64,000 nucleotides of DNA from Pseudomonas chlororaphis subsp. piscium (lineage in GTDB: Bacteria; Pseudomonadota; Gammaproteobacteria; Pseudomonadales; Pseudomonadaceae). The stretch lies in contig NZ_CP027707.1 of NCBI RefSeq assembly GCF_003850345.1, positions 3,906,001 through 3,970,000 on the forward strand, in the 5' to 3' direction. Below the pieces are notes generated by a model. That model saw nothing but the letters and a program-made list of their open reading frames with translations. It ran no database searches and had not been told where the DNA came from. This document shows, piece after piece, positions 51,578 to 60,315 of the stretch; the first letter of the stretch is position 1, and every line of letters begins with the position of its first letter. The position numbers and the translations under genes are program-made.

Positions 51578-54058
51578 TCAGAACCGCGCCTTGAGGGTCA
51601 TGGTGAAGTTGCGTGGATCACCGTAGTAGTTGCCGAAGTTTTCGGTGCCGATGGTGGCGTAGTAGCGCTTGTCGAACAGGTTGTTGCCGTTGAGCGCCAG
51701 CGACCAGGTGTCGTCGATGCGGTAGCCGATGCGGCCGTTCCACACCGCGTAGCCGGCCTGGGTGATTTTTTCGCCGGTGGCCGGCGATACCCGGAAGTTG
51801 TCGCTTTGCGCGTTGACCCCGGCGCCGATGCTGAAGCGCTCGAATGCGCCGTCGAGGGCGTAGTCACCCCACAGGCGCAGCACATGGCGCGGCACATAGC
51901 TGTTGAACGCGGCGCCGTTGAGGCCGCTGTCGATGTCGTCGAGGGTCTTGGTCTGGGTGTAGGTGTAGCCGGCCAGCAGTTGCAGGCGCTCGATGAGCTC
52001 GCCGCTGATCTCGGCTTCGAAGCCCTGGGCGCGGACCTTGCCGGAGTTCAGGTAGCAGTAGCCGTCCGATGACGCGCAGCTGGAGTTGTAGTCGGTCTGC
52101 GCCAGGTCCTTCTGCACGGTCTGGAACAGGTTGAAGGAGCTGTTCAGGCGCCCCTCGAACCATTCGCCCTTGATCCCCAGCTCATAACTTTCCCCCACCA
52201 GCGGCTTGAGCGCCGAGCCGCTTTGCGAGCGGTAGTTGCCCTGGGGCGTGAAGATCTCCGCGTAGCTGGCATAGGCGGTCAGGTTATCGTTGAGGTCCAG
52301 CAACAGGCCGGCAAAGGGCGTGACCTGGCCGGTCTCGGTGCTCCTGGCGTGCTCCGAGGTGCCCGAGCTGAGGAACACCGAATCGCTTTTCGAGCGGTAC
52401 CAGCTCACCCGGCTGCCGACGACAAAGGTCAGGGGCTCCGCCAGCTTGAGCCGCAGGGTCGAGTACAGGCCGCGCTGTTCGGTGACGGTCTTCACCGGGC
52501 CACCGCGGGTCGATTTCTCGATGAAGTAGCTGTCGTCCGGTTCCGGGATATGCCGGTCCGGGTTGAACACGTTCTGCCGCTGCGGCAGGAAGGCCACCGA
52601 GAAGAAATCGTCCTTGTCCGCGCGGCTGCCGTTGAACCCCACCACCAGCTCATGCTGCAGGCCGAACGCGCTGAACTTGCCGTCCAGGTAGGCATCGAGG
52701 CCGTAATCGACCTGGTCGTACTCATACAGGCTGCCGAGCATGCCGGTGGTGTCGATGCCGGGTGTCACCGAGCCGGAGGCGAAGGCGTATTTGATGTCCT
52801 GGGTGTTCTTGGTATAGACGCCGGCGACCTTCAGCGTCCAGTCGTCGTTGAGCTGGTGCCTGAGGTCGCTGAACACCGTGGTGCGCTTGCTGCGCCAGGT
52901 GTTCCAGGACGGGTCGAGGCAGGTCGAGCGGCCGAGCTTCAGGTCGCTGCCATCCTTGTAGCGCGGCAGGCCGCCCCAGCACGGGTTGGCGTCGACGTCT
53001 TCATAGGCGATGCCCAGGCCGAGGGTGGTGTCGGGGCTCAGGTCGAAGTCGAGCGCGCCGTAATACACCTGGTCCTTGCGACTGGCGTCGTCGATGAAGT
53101 AATGCCGGCTCTGCTCGGCCACCACCGCGCGGCCACGCAAGGTGCCGGACTCGTTGAGCGGGCCGCCGGTGTCGACCTGCCCGCGGTAGTTGTCCCAGCT
53201 GCCGCCGGACAGCGTGACCTCGGTCTGCGGGGTGCTCTGGCCACGCTTGCGCACGAAGTTCACCCCGCCGGCGGTGCCGCCCGCGCCCTTCATCATCCCC
53301 GCCGCGCCACGGAGGATTTCCACCCGGTCGTAATAGGCCATGTCGCCGCTGAAGCTGTCGGCCTGGACATAGAGGTTGCCCATGTCCAGCGGCACGCCGT
53401 CGTACTGATACTGGCCCGACATGCGAAAGCCGCGGGAGTAGAAGTACTTGCCGCCCATGGTCGAGTCGTAGACGGTGATGCCCGGGGTCTTTTCCATGAC
53501 CTGGTCGATGCTGTTCAGGTTCTGGTCGTCGAGCATCTTGCGGGTCATCACCGTCACCGATTGCGGGGTTTCCCGCAGCGAGTGCTCGCCCTTGCCGATG
53601 GTCACCGCCCCGGTGGTGTAGGAGCCGCTGCCCTCGGTGGTCGCCCCCAGCAGTTGGCCGTTGATGTTGGTGGCGCCCAGTTCCAGCGCCGAGCCGAGCA
53701 CCGGCACCGCGCGCAGCACATAGCTGCCGTTGGCCTGGGGCTCGGCCCGCAGGCCGCTGCCGCGCAGAATCCGCGCGAAACCTTCGTCGACCCCGAACTG
53801 GCCCTTGAGCCCGGGCGATTGCCGGCCCTGGGTCTGGCGCGCATCAAAGGAAATCGCCGCCCCGGCGGCGCTGGAAAAACGGGTCAGCACATCCACCAGG
53901 CTGCCGGCGCCGATGTCATAGGCGCGGACCTGGCTTTGCTGCGCCGCGGCCCCTGTGGCCTGGTCGGCATTCGCCGAGCAGGCGCTGGCCATGGTGGTTG
54001 CCAACAAAGCGACTTTCACTGCGTTCGCCAGACGACCTGGCGCGTTCACCCGAGACAT
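51578..54058 (-). CDS. TonB-dependent siderophore receptor with signalling domain
   Basis: An 826-residue outer-membrane protein: signal peptide (to about residue 32), an STN signalling domain (about 45-100, YDIGAGSLVDVLTRFSSAAG), a plug (TPQSVTVMTRKMLDDQNLNS; VEILRGAAGMMKGAGGTAGG) and a 22-strand barrel ending in the classic MTLKARF with a C-terminal Phe. It imports a ferric siderophore and reports its binding through FecR to the sigma factor beside it. Which siderophore is unclear; it resembles the FpvA/FoxA/FiuA group. Confidence 0.93.
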   Translation of the reverse strand: MSRVNAPGRLANAVKVALLATTMASACSANADQATGAAAQQSQVRAYDIGAGSLVDVLTRFSSAAGAAISFDARQTQGRQSPGLKGQFGVDEGFARILRGSGLRAEPQANGSYVLRAVPVLGSALELGATNINGQLLGATTEGSGSYTTGAVTIGKGEHSLRETPQSVTVMTRKMLDDQNLNSIDQVMEKTPGITVYDSTMGGKYFYSRGFRMSGQYQYDGVPLDMGNLYVQADSFSGDMAYYDRVEILRGAAGMMKGAGGTAGGVNFVRKRGQSTPQTEVTLSGGSWDNYRGQVDTGGPLNESGTLRGRAVVAEQSRHYFIDDASRKDQVYYGALDFDLSPDTTLGLGIAYEDVDANPCWGGLPRYKDGSDLKLGRSTCLDPSWNTWRSKRTTVFSDLRHQLNDDWTLKVAGVYTKNTQDIKYAFASGSVTPGIDTTGMLGSLYEYDQVDYGLDAYLDGKFSAFGLQHELVVGFNGSRADKDDFFSVAFLPQRQNVFNPDRHIPEPDDSYFIEKSTRGGPVKTVTEQRGLYSTLRLKLAEPLTFVVGSRVSWYRSKSDSVFLSSGTSEHARSTETGQVTPFAGLLLDLNDNLTAYASYAEIFTPQGNYRSQSGSALKPLVGESYELGIKGEWFEGRLNSSFNLFQTVQKDLAQTDYNSSCASSDGYCYLNSGKVRAQGFEAEISGELIERLQLLAGYTYTQTKTLDDIDSGLNGAAFNSYVPRHVLRLWGDYALDGAFERFSIGAGVNAQSDNFRVSPATGEKITQAGYAVWNGRIGYRIDDTWSLALNGNNLFDKRYYATIGTENFGNYYGDPRNFTMTLKARF

Positions 54059-54160
54059 GCTCCCTCCCCCAAACGGTCAATGACAACTCACTGAGGGATG
54101 AGCCGAACGGTGCGGCCGAAAAGTGCAGGCGCCGGAGAATTTTTTATCCAAGACCTGACG

Positions 54161-55120
54161 TCAACGCGAATCGGCCCGGGCGACCTGGACCCAGAAACGG
54201 CTGTAGCGGGTCACGCGCAAGGCAAACCCGCTCTCCAGCGCCGCCAGCGCGAGGTCGGTGTCATCGATGGGAAAGACTCCGGAAACCTTCAGGTCGCCGA
54301 TGGCCGGGTCCCAACGCAGCACGCCGGGACGATAACGCGACAGGTCGTTGAGCAGTGCGGCCAAGGGACGGTCGATGGCAATGATGCTGCCCTGCTGCCA
54401 GGCGCCCACCGAGACATCGTTGCCGCGTTGCATGCCCAGGCTGCGGTCGTTGAACGCCACCCGCTGGCCGGCCTCGACCCGCATCGCCGAACCGCTGCCC
54501 GGCACGCTGACCTCCACCGCTTTTTCCAGCACCGCCACCTCGCCGCCCCCGGGCTGGCTGCGCACGATAAAACGCGTACCCAGCGCCAGCACCTGGGCAT
54601 GGCGGGTGACCACCTTGAACGGTCGCTGCAATGGGTCAGGCGCGGTGCTCACCAGGATCTCGCCCCACAGCAACTCCAGCACCCGCTGGCGCCCATCGAA
54701 GCGCAGGTTGACCGAGGTGTCGGTGTTGAGCAGCAGGCTGCTGCCGTCCGCCAGGCGGAATTCGCGGCGCTCGCCCACCCGGGTGCGGTAGTCGCACATC
54801 AGGTTCTGCGCGGCCTGGCTGCGCCAGCCCAGCCAGCCCAGGGTGCCGGCGGAGGTCAGCAGCAAGGCGCTGCGCAGCACCTGGCGCCGGGAACTGTTGC
54901 CGGCCTTGCTCAAGGTCGGCGCCGCCAGGGCGCCCGGCACGCTGGCCATCTGTTCGGCCACCGCGGCCATGCGTTGCCAGGCCTGGCGATTCAGCGGATC
55001 GGCCGCCAGCCAGCTGTCCCAGGCGACCCGATCGGCGTCGGTCGCCGTGCCGGAATGCAAGCGGGCATACCAGCGCGCCGCGACGCCAATGGCCTTCACT
55101 TCCTCGGCAGGCAGGCTCAT
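54161..55120 (-). CDS. FecR-type anti-sigma regulator
   Basis: A 319-residue protein with the N-terminal sigma-binding region (AARWYARLHSGTATDADRVA), one membrane helix (about 83-98) and a periplasmic FecR domain (REFRLADGSSLLLNTDTSVN; VLALGTRFIVRSQPGGGEV). The C-terminal part contacts the receptor signalling domain. The ATG overlaps the sigma stop (ATGA). Confidence 0.93.
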   Translation of the reverse strand: MSLPAEEVKAIGVAARWYARLHSGTATDADRVAWDSWLAADPLNRQAWQRMAAVAEQMASVPGALAAPTLSKAGNSSRRQVLRSALLLTSAGTLGWLGWRSQAAQNLMCDYRTRVGERREFRLADGSSLLLNTDTSVNLRFDGRQRVLELLWGEILVSTAPDPLQRPFKVVTRHAQVLALGTRFIVRSQPGGGEVAVLEKAVEVSVPGSGSAMRVEAGQRVAFNDRSLGMQRGNDVSVGAWQQGSIIAIDRPLAALLNDLSRYRPGVLRWDPAIGDLKVSGVFPIDDTDLALAALESGFALRVTRYSRFWVQVARADSR

Positions 55121-55638
55121 GCGAGTTGCAACTGGATCTGCATCAGGCAGCAATGCTCCATGGCCTTGGCCATGTGGTTGTTCACTGTGCGCACGCTGAC
55201 GCCCAACTGCTCGGCGATTTGCGGATAGGTCAGGCCATTGAACTGCGACAGGATGAAGGTCTGCTTGACCCGCGGCCCCAGCCCTTGCAGCAGGCGGTCG
55301 ATTTCCATCAGCGCCTGGAACAGGATCGCCTGTTCCTCCGGCGATGGCTGCAGGGCTTCGGGCATGGCGGCCAGCACGTCGAAGTAGGCCTGCTCCAGCG
55401 AGCGCCGACGAAACAGGTCGATCAGCAGCCCCTTGGCAATCATCGACAGGTACGAGCGCGGCTCGCGGATGTCCAGCGCGGAGCGGGCCTTGATCACCCG
55501 GACGAAGGTGTCCTGGGTCAGGTCCGCGGCATCGAAGGCGTTGCCCAGGCGCTTGCGCAGCCAGCCCTGGAGCCAACCCTGATGGTCACAATACAGATCG
55601 TTGACAGCACTGCGTAAGGACAAGTCGTTGGCGGGCAT
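55117..55638 (-). CDS. FecI-type ECF sigma factor
   Basis: A 173-residue sigma-70 family protein with region 2 (DAADLTQDTFVRVIKAR; REPRSYLSMIAKGLLIDLFR) and region 4 (LSQFNGLTYPQIAEQLGVSV). It transcribes the receptor gene when the siderophore is bound. A Fur box overlaps its promoter. The trio sigma-fecR-receptor is the usual iron-starvation unit of Pseudomonas. Confidence 0.94.
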   Translation of the reverse strand: MPANDLSLRSAVNDLYCDHQGWLQGWLRKRLGNAFDAADLTQDTFVRVIKARSALDIREPRSYLSMIAKGLLIDLFRRRSLEQAYFDVLAAMPEALQPSPEEQAILFQALMEIDRLLQGLGPRVKQTFILSQFNGLTYPQIAEQLGVSVRTVNNHMAKAMEHCCLMQIQLQLA

Positions 55639-55660
55639 GACGATGGAATAATTCGCGACT

Positions 55661-55679
55661 GATAATGACTCGCATTGTC
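55661..55679. promoter_or_regulatory. Fur box
   Basis: GATAATGACTCGCATTGTC matches 14 of 19 bases of the Fur consensus, including both ends. It lies 23 bases upstream of the sigma gene ATG, so iron should repress the unit. Confidence 0.75.
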
Positions 55680-55797
55680 ATCCGTGTCATCGCGGCTTGC
55701 AACACATTCCGCAGAAGCCTGGCGCAGCCGCAATGGCTGCGCCGCAGGCGGTATTTCTCCCCAGGCTTGCCGGAGTGCTGCGCAGCATGCCGTGGGT

Positions 55798-57033
55798 TCA
55801 GCCCCCCGCCTTGGCCAGGATCGACTGCAACAGCACATCGGCGCCAGCCGTGGACCAATGGGGGTGGATCTCTTCCGCTTCGTTATGGCTGAGGCCGTCC
55901 ACGCAGGGCACGAAGATCATCGCCGTGGGCGCCACGCGGTTCAGGTAGCAGGCGTCGTGCCCGGCCCCGGAGATCATCGGCCGGTGGCTGTGGCCCAGGG
56001 CTTCGCTGGCGGCGCGGACCACCTCGACGCAGTCACGGTCGAAGGCGATGGGCGCGTACTGGAAGATCTGCTTGACGCTGTGCTGCAGGCCGATGCCCTC
56101 GGCAATCCGGGCCACCGCCTCGCGCAGCTGCTGGTCCTGGCGGGCCAGCACCGCCTCGTCCGGATGGCGGAACTCGACGCTGAAAAACACCCGGCCGGGC
56201 ACCACGTTGCGCGAGTTGGGAAAGAGATTGGCCATGCCTACCGTGGCCCGGCCCTCGGCGCCCTGCTCCAGGCCCAGCTGATTGACCGCCTCCACCACCC
56301 GGGCGAACCCGAGCACGGCATCCAGCCGATGATCCATGGGCGTGGTGCCGGCGTGGGCGCTGCGGCCCAGCAGTTCGACCTCATACCAGCGCTGGCCCTG
56401 GGCCCCGCTGACCACGCCTATGGTCAGGCCCTGGGCTTCGAGGATCGGGCCCTGCTCGATGTGCAGCTCGAACGCCGCGTGCACCGCCTGGCCGCCCACC
56501 GCGTGGGTGCCGGCGTAACCGATGCGTTGCAGCGCCTCGCCGATGCTGATGCCCTCGGCATCGACTCGCGACAGGCCGTACTCCAGATCGAACACCCCGG
56601 CATACACCCCCGAGGCAATCATCGCCGGGGCGAAGCGCGAGCCTTCTTCGTTGGTCCAGTTGACCACCTCGATCGGCCGCTCGGTCTCGATCCCGAGGTC
56701 GTTGAGGATACGCAACACCTCCAGCCCGGCCAGCACGCCGTAGATGCCGTCGAACTTGCCGCCCGCCGGCTGGGAGTCGCCGTGGGAGCCGGTCAGCACC
56801 GGCGCCAGCTCATCGTTGCGCCCGGCGCGCCGGGCAAAGATATTGCCCATGGCATCGACGCGGATCGTGCACCCGGCTGCTTCAGCCCATCCCACAAACA
56901 GATCGCGACCGCGCCGGTCCTCATCGCTCAGCGCCAGGCGCGTGACCCCGCCCTTGGCAGTCGCGCCGATCTGCGCCATCTCCATCAGCGAGGCCCACAG
57001 GCGCTCGCCATTGACCCGTGCCTTGAGACTCAT
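55798..57033 (-). CDS. atcC: M20-family N-carbamoyl-amino-acid amidohydrolase (AtcC-like)
   Basis: A 411-residue zinc hydrolase of the N-carbamoyl-L-amino acid hydrolase/allantoate amidohydrolase family. Metal-binding blocks are GSHGDSQPAGGKFDG, WTNEEGSRFAP, FELHIEQGPILE and SGAGHDACYL. Its ATG overlaps the stop of an ATC-hydrolase-like gene, so it probably hydrolyses N-carbamoyl-L-cysteine to L-cysteine in that pathway. Other carbamoyl amino acids are possible. The gene name rests on context. Confidence 0.75.
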   Translation of the reverse strand: MSLKARVNGERLWASLMEMAQIGATAKGGVTRLALSDEDRRGRDLFVGWAEAAGCTIRVDAMGNIFARRAGRNDELAPVLTGSHGDSQPAGGKFDGIYGVLAGLEVLRILNDLGIETERPIEVVNWTNEEGSRFAPAMIASGVYAGVFDLEYGLSRVDAEGISIGEALQRIGYAGTHAVGGQAVHAAFELHIEQGPILEAQGLTIGVVSGAQGQRWYEVELLGRSAHAGTTPMDHRLDAVLGFARVVEAVNQLGLEQGAEGRATVGMANLFPNSRNVVPGRVFFSVEFRHPDEAVLARQDQQLREAVARIAEGIGLQHSVKQIFQYAPIAFDRDCVEVVRAASEALGHSHRPMISGAGHDACYLNRVAPTAMIFVPCVDGLSHNEAEEIHPHWSTAGADVLLQSILAKAGG

Positions 57034-57521
57034 GAGCGAGGCTCCTGGGGCTTAGCCCGGTAGCGGAAATCGCAGCGCGGCGCGCCGCCCATGATGGTCT
57101 GGGTGCGGGTCAGCTGGATGTCCGGGTTGTAACCGACGATAAACAGCTCGTCGCGGTTGCACGACAGCAGGTGACCGATCTCGCCCAGGCCCATCTCGTG
57201 GTACATCTCGGCGTAGCGGCAGCGCTTGACGTCGTAGTCGTAGTGCTCGGCGTCGCTGGCGATGATCTCGACCTTCAGCGCGTCGTCCTGCTCCCAGAGC
57301 ACCTGCAGCTCGACGAAGCTCTTGAGGTCGGCGCCGTGCTCCTCCAGGGCGGCGAAATGCCGGCCGGCCTGGATCGCCGCGTTGCCCACGGCTTCGCCGA
57401 TCACCGCCGCGGCATGGGCCTGGCCATGCTCGCGCACCAGGATGTCGTAGATCGGCTTGATGATTTCGGCTTCGATCCGCCGCCGGGCGAGGATGCCCAG
57501 TTCACCTTGCAGTTTGCTCAT
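57030..57521 (-). CDS. atcB: L-2-amino-thiazoline-4-carboxylate hydrolase-like protein (AtcB-like)
   Basis: A 163-residue soluble protein. The family blocks are YDYDVKRCRYAEMYHEMGLGEIGHLLSC-type (residues about 95-122) and FIVGYNPDIQLTRTQTIMGG, near to L-ATC hydrolases that open the thiazoline ring to N-carbamoyl-L-cysteine. Paired with the next gene, the two would make L-cysteine from ATC. The similarity is from memory of the family, so the substrate is a proposal. Confidence 0.7.
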   Translation of the reverse strand: MSKLQGELGILARRRIEAEIIKPIYDILVREHGQAHAAAVIGEAVGNAAIQAGRHFAALEEHGADLKSFVELQVLWEQDDALKVEIIASDAEHYDYDVKRCRYAEMYHEMGLGEIGHLLSCNRDELFIVGYNPDIQLTRTQTIMGGAPRCDFRYRAKPQEPRS

Positions 57522-57548
57522 TGTGTGCCTCCATCAGCTCCACGGAAC

Positions 57549-57572
57549 CGGGCGGGCCACAGGGCCCGCCCG
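57549..57572. other. Strong hairpin between binding-protein gene and atcB-like gene
   Basis: CGGGCGGGCC-ACAG-GGCCCGCCCG is a perfect ten-pair stem 17 bases past the binding-protein stop. No T-run follows. It may cut read-through into the hydrolases or protect the 3' end of the binding-protein mRNA. Confidence 0.7.
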
Positions 57573-57588
57573 ATGATTGGCCTTAGCC

Positions 57589-58746
57589 TTATTGCGCCGG
57601 CTCGCCACCCGCCACGCTCACCGGCTGCCACTGGCCGGCCTTGACCTGGTAGACGGTGAACGACGGGTTCTTCAGGTTGCCCTGGGCATCGAAGGCGATG
57701 GTGCCGGTCACCCCCGAGTATTGGCTGGCGCGCAGCACCGGCAGGTATTGCCGGGGATCGGTCGAGCCGGCTTTCTCGATCGCCGCGATCAGCACGCCGA
57801 CGCCGTCATAGGCGAATGGCGCATGCAGTTCGATGCCATGTTTGAAGCGTTGCTGGTACGCCTGCTCGAAGGCCTTGCCGCCGGGCATCTGCGCCACCGC
57901 CAGGCCCGGTTCCAGGGCAATCACGCCCTCGCCTTCGTTCTGCGCCAGTTGCAGGAAGGTCTGGCTGACAAAACCTCCGGCGCCCATCAGCGGGGCCTTG
58001 ATCCCCAGTTGCTTGATGCGCCGGGCCAGCGGCGCGGCCTGGGAGTCGACCCCGCCGAAGAAAATCAGGTCGGGGTTCTGGCTGCGGATGTTGGTCAGCA
58101 CTGCGCTGAAATCGATGGTCTTGTCGTCCACGTACTCGCGCGCCACCACGCTGGCGCCACTGGCCTCGACGGCCTTGGCGAACTGGTCCGCCAGGCCCTG
58201 GCCGAAGGCGGTGCGATCATCGATCACGGCGATGCGCCGGGCCTTGAGGCTATTCAAGGCATAGTCGCCGGCGACCCGGCCGCCATCGTCGTCATGGCCC
58301 ATGATCCGGAAACTGCTGTCGAAACCCTGCTGGGTGTAGGCATGGCCAGTGGCGACCGGCGCCACCTGGGCGATCCCGGCGTCGTGGTAGACCCGCGCCG
58401 CAGGAATGCTGGTGCCGGTGTTCCAGTGGCCGACCACCCCCACCACCTCGGCGTCGACCAGGCGCTGGGCCACCGAGACCGCCGTGCGGGGATCGGACTG
58501 GTCGTCTTCGGAGACCAGCTTGTAGGTCACCGCCTCGCCATTGATCTGCGGATGCCGGGCGTTGGCCTGGTCGATGGCCAGCTGCGCGCCGTTTTCCAGG
58601 TCCTTGCCGATCCGCGCCGAGGGCCCGGTCAGCGGCCCGGCCAGGCCGATCAGCACTTGTTGCTCGGCTTGGGCCACGGCGCTGCCCAGGCTGCTCAGCG
58701 CCAGGCCCAGGAGTACGGCGCGTTTGAATGGAGCGGAAGTCTTCAT
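57589..58746 (-). CDS. ABC transporter substrate-binding protein, branched-chain type
   Basis: A 385-residue periplasmic protein from the ATG at 58746: signal peptide MKTSAPFKRAVLLGLALSSL to about VAQA, then the LivJ-type fold (VLIGLAGPLTGPSARIGKDL; GVVGHWNTGTSIPAARVYHD; RRIAVIDDRTAFGQGLADQF; DLIFFGGVDSQAAPLARRIK). It should bind an amino-acid-like compound for the LivHMGF importer. With the downstream hydrolases, a thiazoline or carbamoyl compound is a possible ligand. Confidence 0.9.
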   Translation of the reverse strand: MKTSAPFKRAVLLGLALSSLGSAVAQAEQQVLIGLAGPLTGPSARIGKDLENGAQLAIDQANARHPQINGEAVTYKLVSEDDQSDPRTAVSVAQRLVDAEVVGVVGHWNTGTSIPAARVYHDAGIAQVAPVATGHAYTQQGFDSSFRIMGHDDDGGRVAGDYALNSLKARRIAVIDDRTAFGQGLADQFAKAVEASGASVVAREYVDDKTIDFSAVLTNIRSQNPDLIFFGGVDSQAAPLARRIKQLGIKAPLMGAGGFVSQTFLQLAQNEGEGVIALEPGLAVAQMPGGKAFEQAYQQRFKHGIELHAPFAYDGVGVLIAAIEKAGSTDPRQYLPVLRASQYSGVTGTIAFDAQGNLKNPSFTVYQVKAGQWQPVSVAGGEPAQ

Positions 58747-58765
58747 CGGTATTTCCTGTTTCAGG

Positions 58766-58783
58766 CAGGCCATGTCTGGCCTG
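58766..58783. other. Hairpin between livF and binding-protein gene
   Basis: CAGGCCA-TGTC-TGGCCTG is a perfect seven-pair stem in the 86-base gap. Without a T-run it is more likely an mRNA-stability or pause element. Confidence 0.55.
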
Positions 58784-58832
58784 TACGGGCTTGTCGGAAC
58801 ACGCCGGGCGTCCGGTAGCGTCAGTGGTTGAT

Positions 58833-59549
58833 TCATTCCCCGAGGTACACCGCGCGCACCTCGGGGTCGTCGAGCAGCTCGCGCGAGGCGCCGCTCAGGC
58901 TGATGCGGCCGGTGTCCATCACGTAGGCGCGGTCGGTGACCTGCAAGGCCAGCCGGGCGTTCTGCTCCACCAGCAACAGGGTCATGCCCTGGCGGCAGAC
59001 GTCGTCGATGACCTGGAACAGCTTCTCCACCATGATCGGCGCCAGCCCCATGGAAGGTTCGTCCAGCACCAGCAGGCGCGGCCGGGACAGCAGCGCCCGG
59101 GCCAGGGCGAGCATCTGCTGCTCGCCGCCGGAGAGCAGCCCAGCGGACTGCTGCAAGCGTTCTTCCAGGCGTGGAAAGTGCTCGAACAGCTGGCGGATCT
59201 CGCGGTTGACCTGGGCCCGGTCACGGCGCAGGAAGGCCCCGGCCTGGAGGTTCTCCAGCACTGTCATGCGGGCGAAGATGCCGCGCCCTTCCGGGACCAT
59301 GGCGATGCCCTGGCGCAGCAGTTCATGGGGCGCCAGGCCGAGCACCGGACGCCCGGCGAAATGGATCTGCCCCTGGGCTGCCGGTAGCAACCCGGTGAGC
59401 GCCTTGAGGCTGGAAGTCTTGCCCGCGCCGTTGGCGCCGATCAGGGTCACCCGCTCGCCCTCGGCGATCCGCAGGTCCAGGGACTTGACCGCTTCGATGG
59501 CGCCGTAGCGCACCTGCAAACTATCGATTTTCAACAGTGGCTCAGACAT
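58833..59549 (-). CDS. livF: ABC transporter ATPase LivF-type
   Basis: A 238-residue ATPase with Walker A GANGAGKT (38-45), Q-loop region, signature LLSGGEQQMLALARALL and Walker B LLVLDEPSMGLAP. It overlaps the livG 3' end by eight bases. One of two ATPases of the importer; it lies in the cytoplasm. Confidence 0.93.
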   Translation of the reverse strand: MSEPLLKIDSLQVRYGAIEAVKSLDLRIAEGERVTLIGANGAGKTSSLKALTGLLPAAQGQIHFAGRPVLGLAPHELLRQGIAMVPEGRGIFARMTVLENLQAGAFLRRDRAQVNREIRQLFEHFPRLEERLQQSAGLLSGGEQQMLALARALLSRPRLLVLDEPSMGLAPIMVEKLFQVIDDVCRQGMTLLLVEQNARLALQVTDRAYVMDTGRISLSGASRELLDDPEVRAVYLGE

Positions 59550-60315
59550 CGGCGCTGGCTCCCAGGTAGGCTTGAATCACTGCTGGGTGGCGACGCACCT
59601 GCTGCGACGCGCCCTCGGCGATCACCCGGCCGTAGTCCAGCACGCTGATGCGGTCGCACACCCCCATCACCAGCTTCACGTCGTGCTCGATCAGCAACAG
59701 GCTGTGGCCGTCGCCGCGGATTTTTTCCAGCAGGCCGCGCAGCTGCACTTTCTCGCTGGCGTTCATCCCCGCCGCCGGCTCGTCGAGGGCCAGCAGCAGC
59801 GGTTCGGTGGCCAGGGCGCGGGCGATTTCCAGGCGCCGCTGATGGCCGTAGGACAGGCTGTCGGCGCGGTAGTCGGCGAAGCCGGCCAGGCCCACGTACT
59901 CCAGCAGGCGATAGGCCTGCTCGCGGGTCCGGGCCTCTTCCTCGCGGGCCCGGCGATGGCGGCTCAAGGCGGCCCAAAGGCCGTTGCGGGTGCGCACATG
60001 GCGCCCGACCATGACGTTCTCCAGCGCGCTCATGGCGTTGAACAGGCGGATGTTCTGGAAGGTCCGGGCGATGCCGGCCCGGGCCACCCGGTGCACCGCC
60101 GTCGGCCGATAGGCCTGGCCGTCGAGCTGGAAGCTTCCGGAGTCGGCGCTGTAGAGACCGGTCATGACATTAAAGAAGGTGGTCTTGCCCGCGCCATTGG
60201 GCCCGATCAAGCCGTAGATTTCCCCGGGCTGGATGCTCAGGCTGACATCGCTCAGCGCGGCGACGCCACCGAAGTGCTTGTTCACCCCTTCGATCCGCAA
60301 CAACGGCCGGTTCAT
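59542..60315 (-). CDS. livG: ABC transporter ATPase LivG-type
   Basis: A 257-residue ATPase starting at 60315 (MNRPLLRIEGVNKHFGGVAA), with Walker A GPNGAGKT (39-46), the LivG-type segment GIARTFQNIRLFNAMSALEN, signature LSYGHQRRLEIARAL and Walker B LLLALDEPAAGM. Overlaps livM stop by an ATGA. Confidence 0.93.
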   Translation of the reverse strand: MNRPLLRIEGVNKHFGGVAALSDVSLSIQPGEIYGLIGPNGAGKTTFFNVMTGLYSADSGSFQLDGQAYRPTAVHRVARAGIARTFQNIRLFNAMSALENVMVGRHVRTRNGLWAALSRHRRAREEEARTREQAYRLLEYVGLAGFADYRADSLSYGHQRRLEIARALATEPLLLALDEPAAGMNASEKVQLRGLLEKIRGDGHSLLLIEHDVKLVMGVCDRISVLDYGRVIAEGASQQVRRHPAVIQAYLGASADV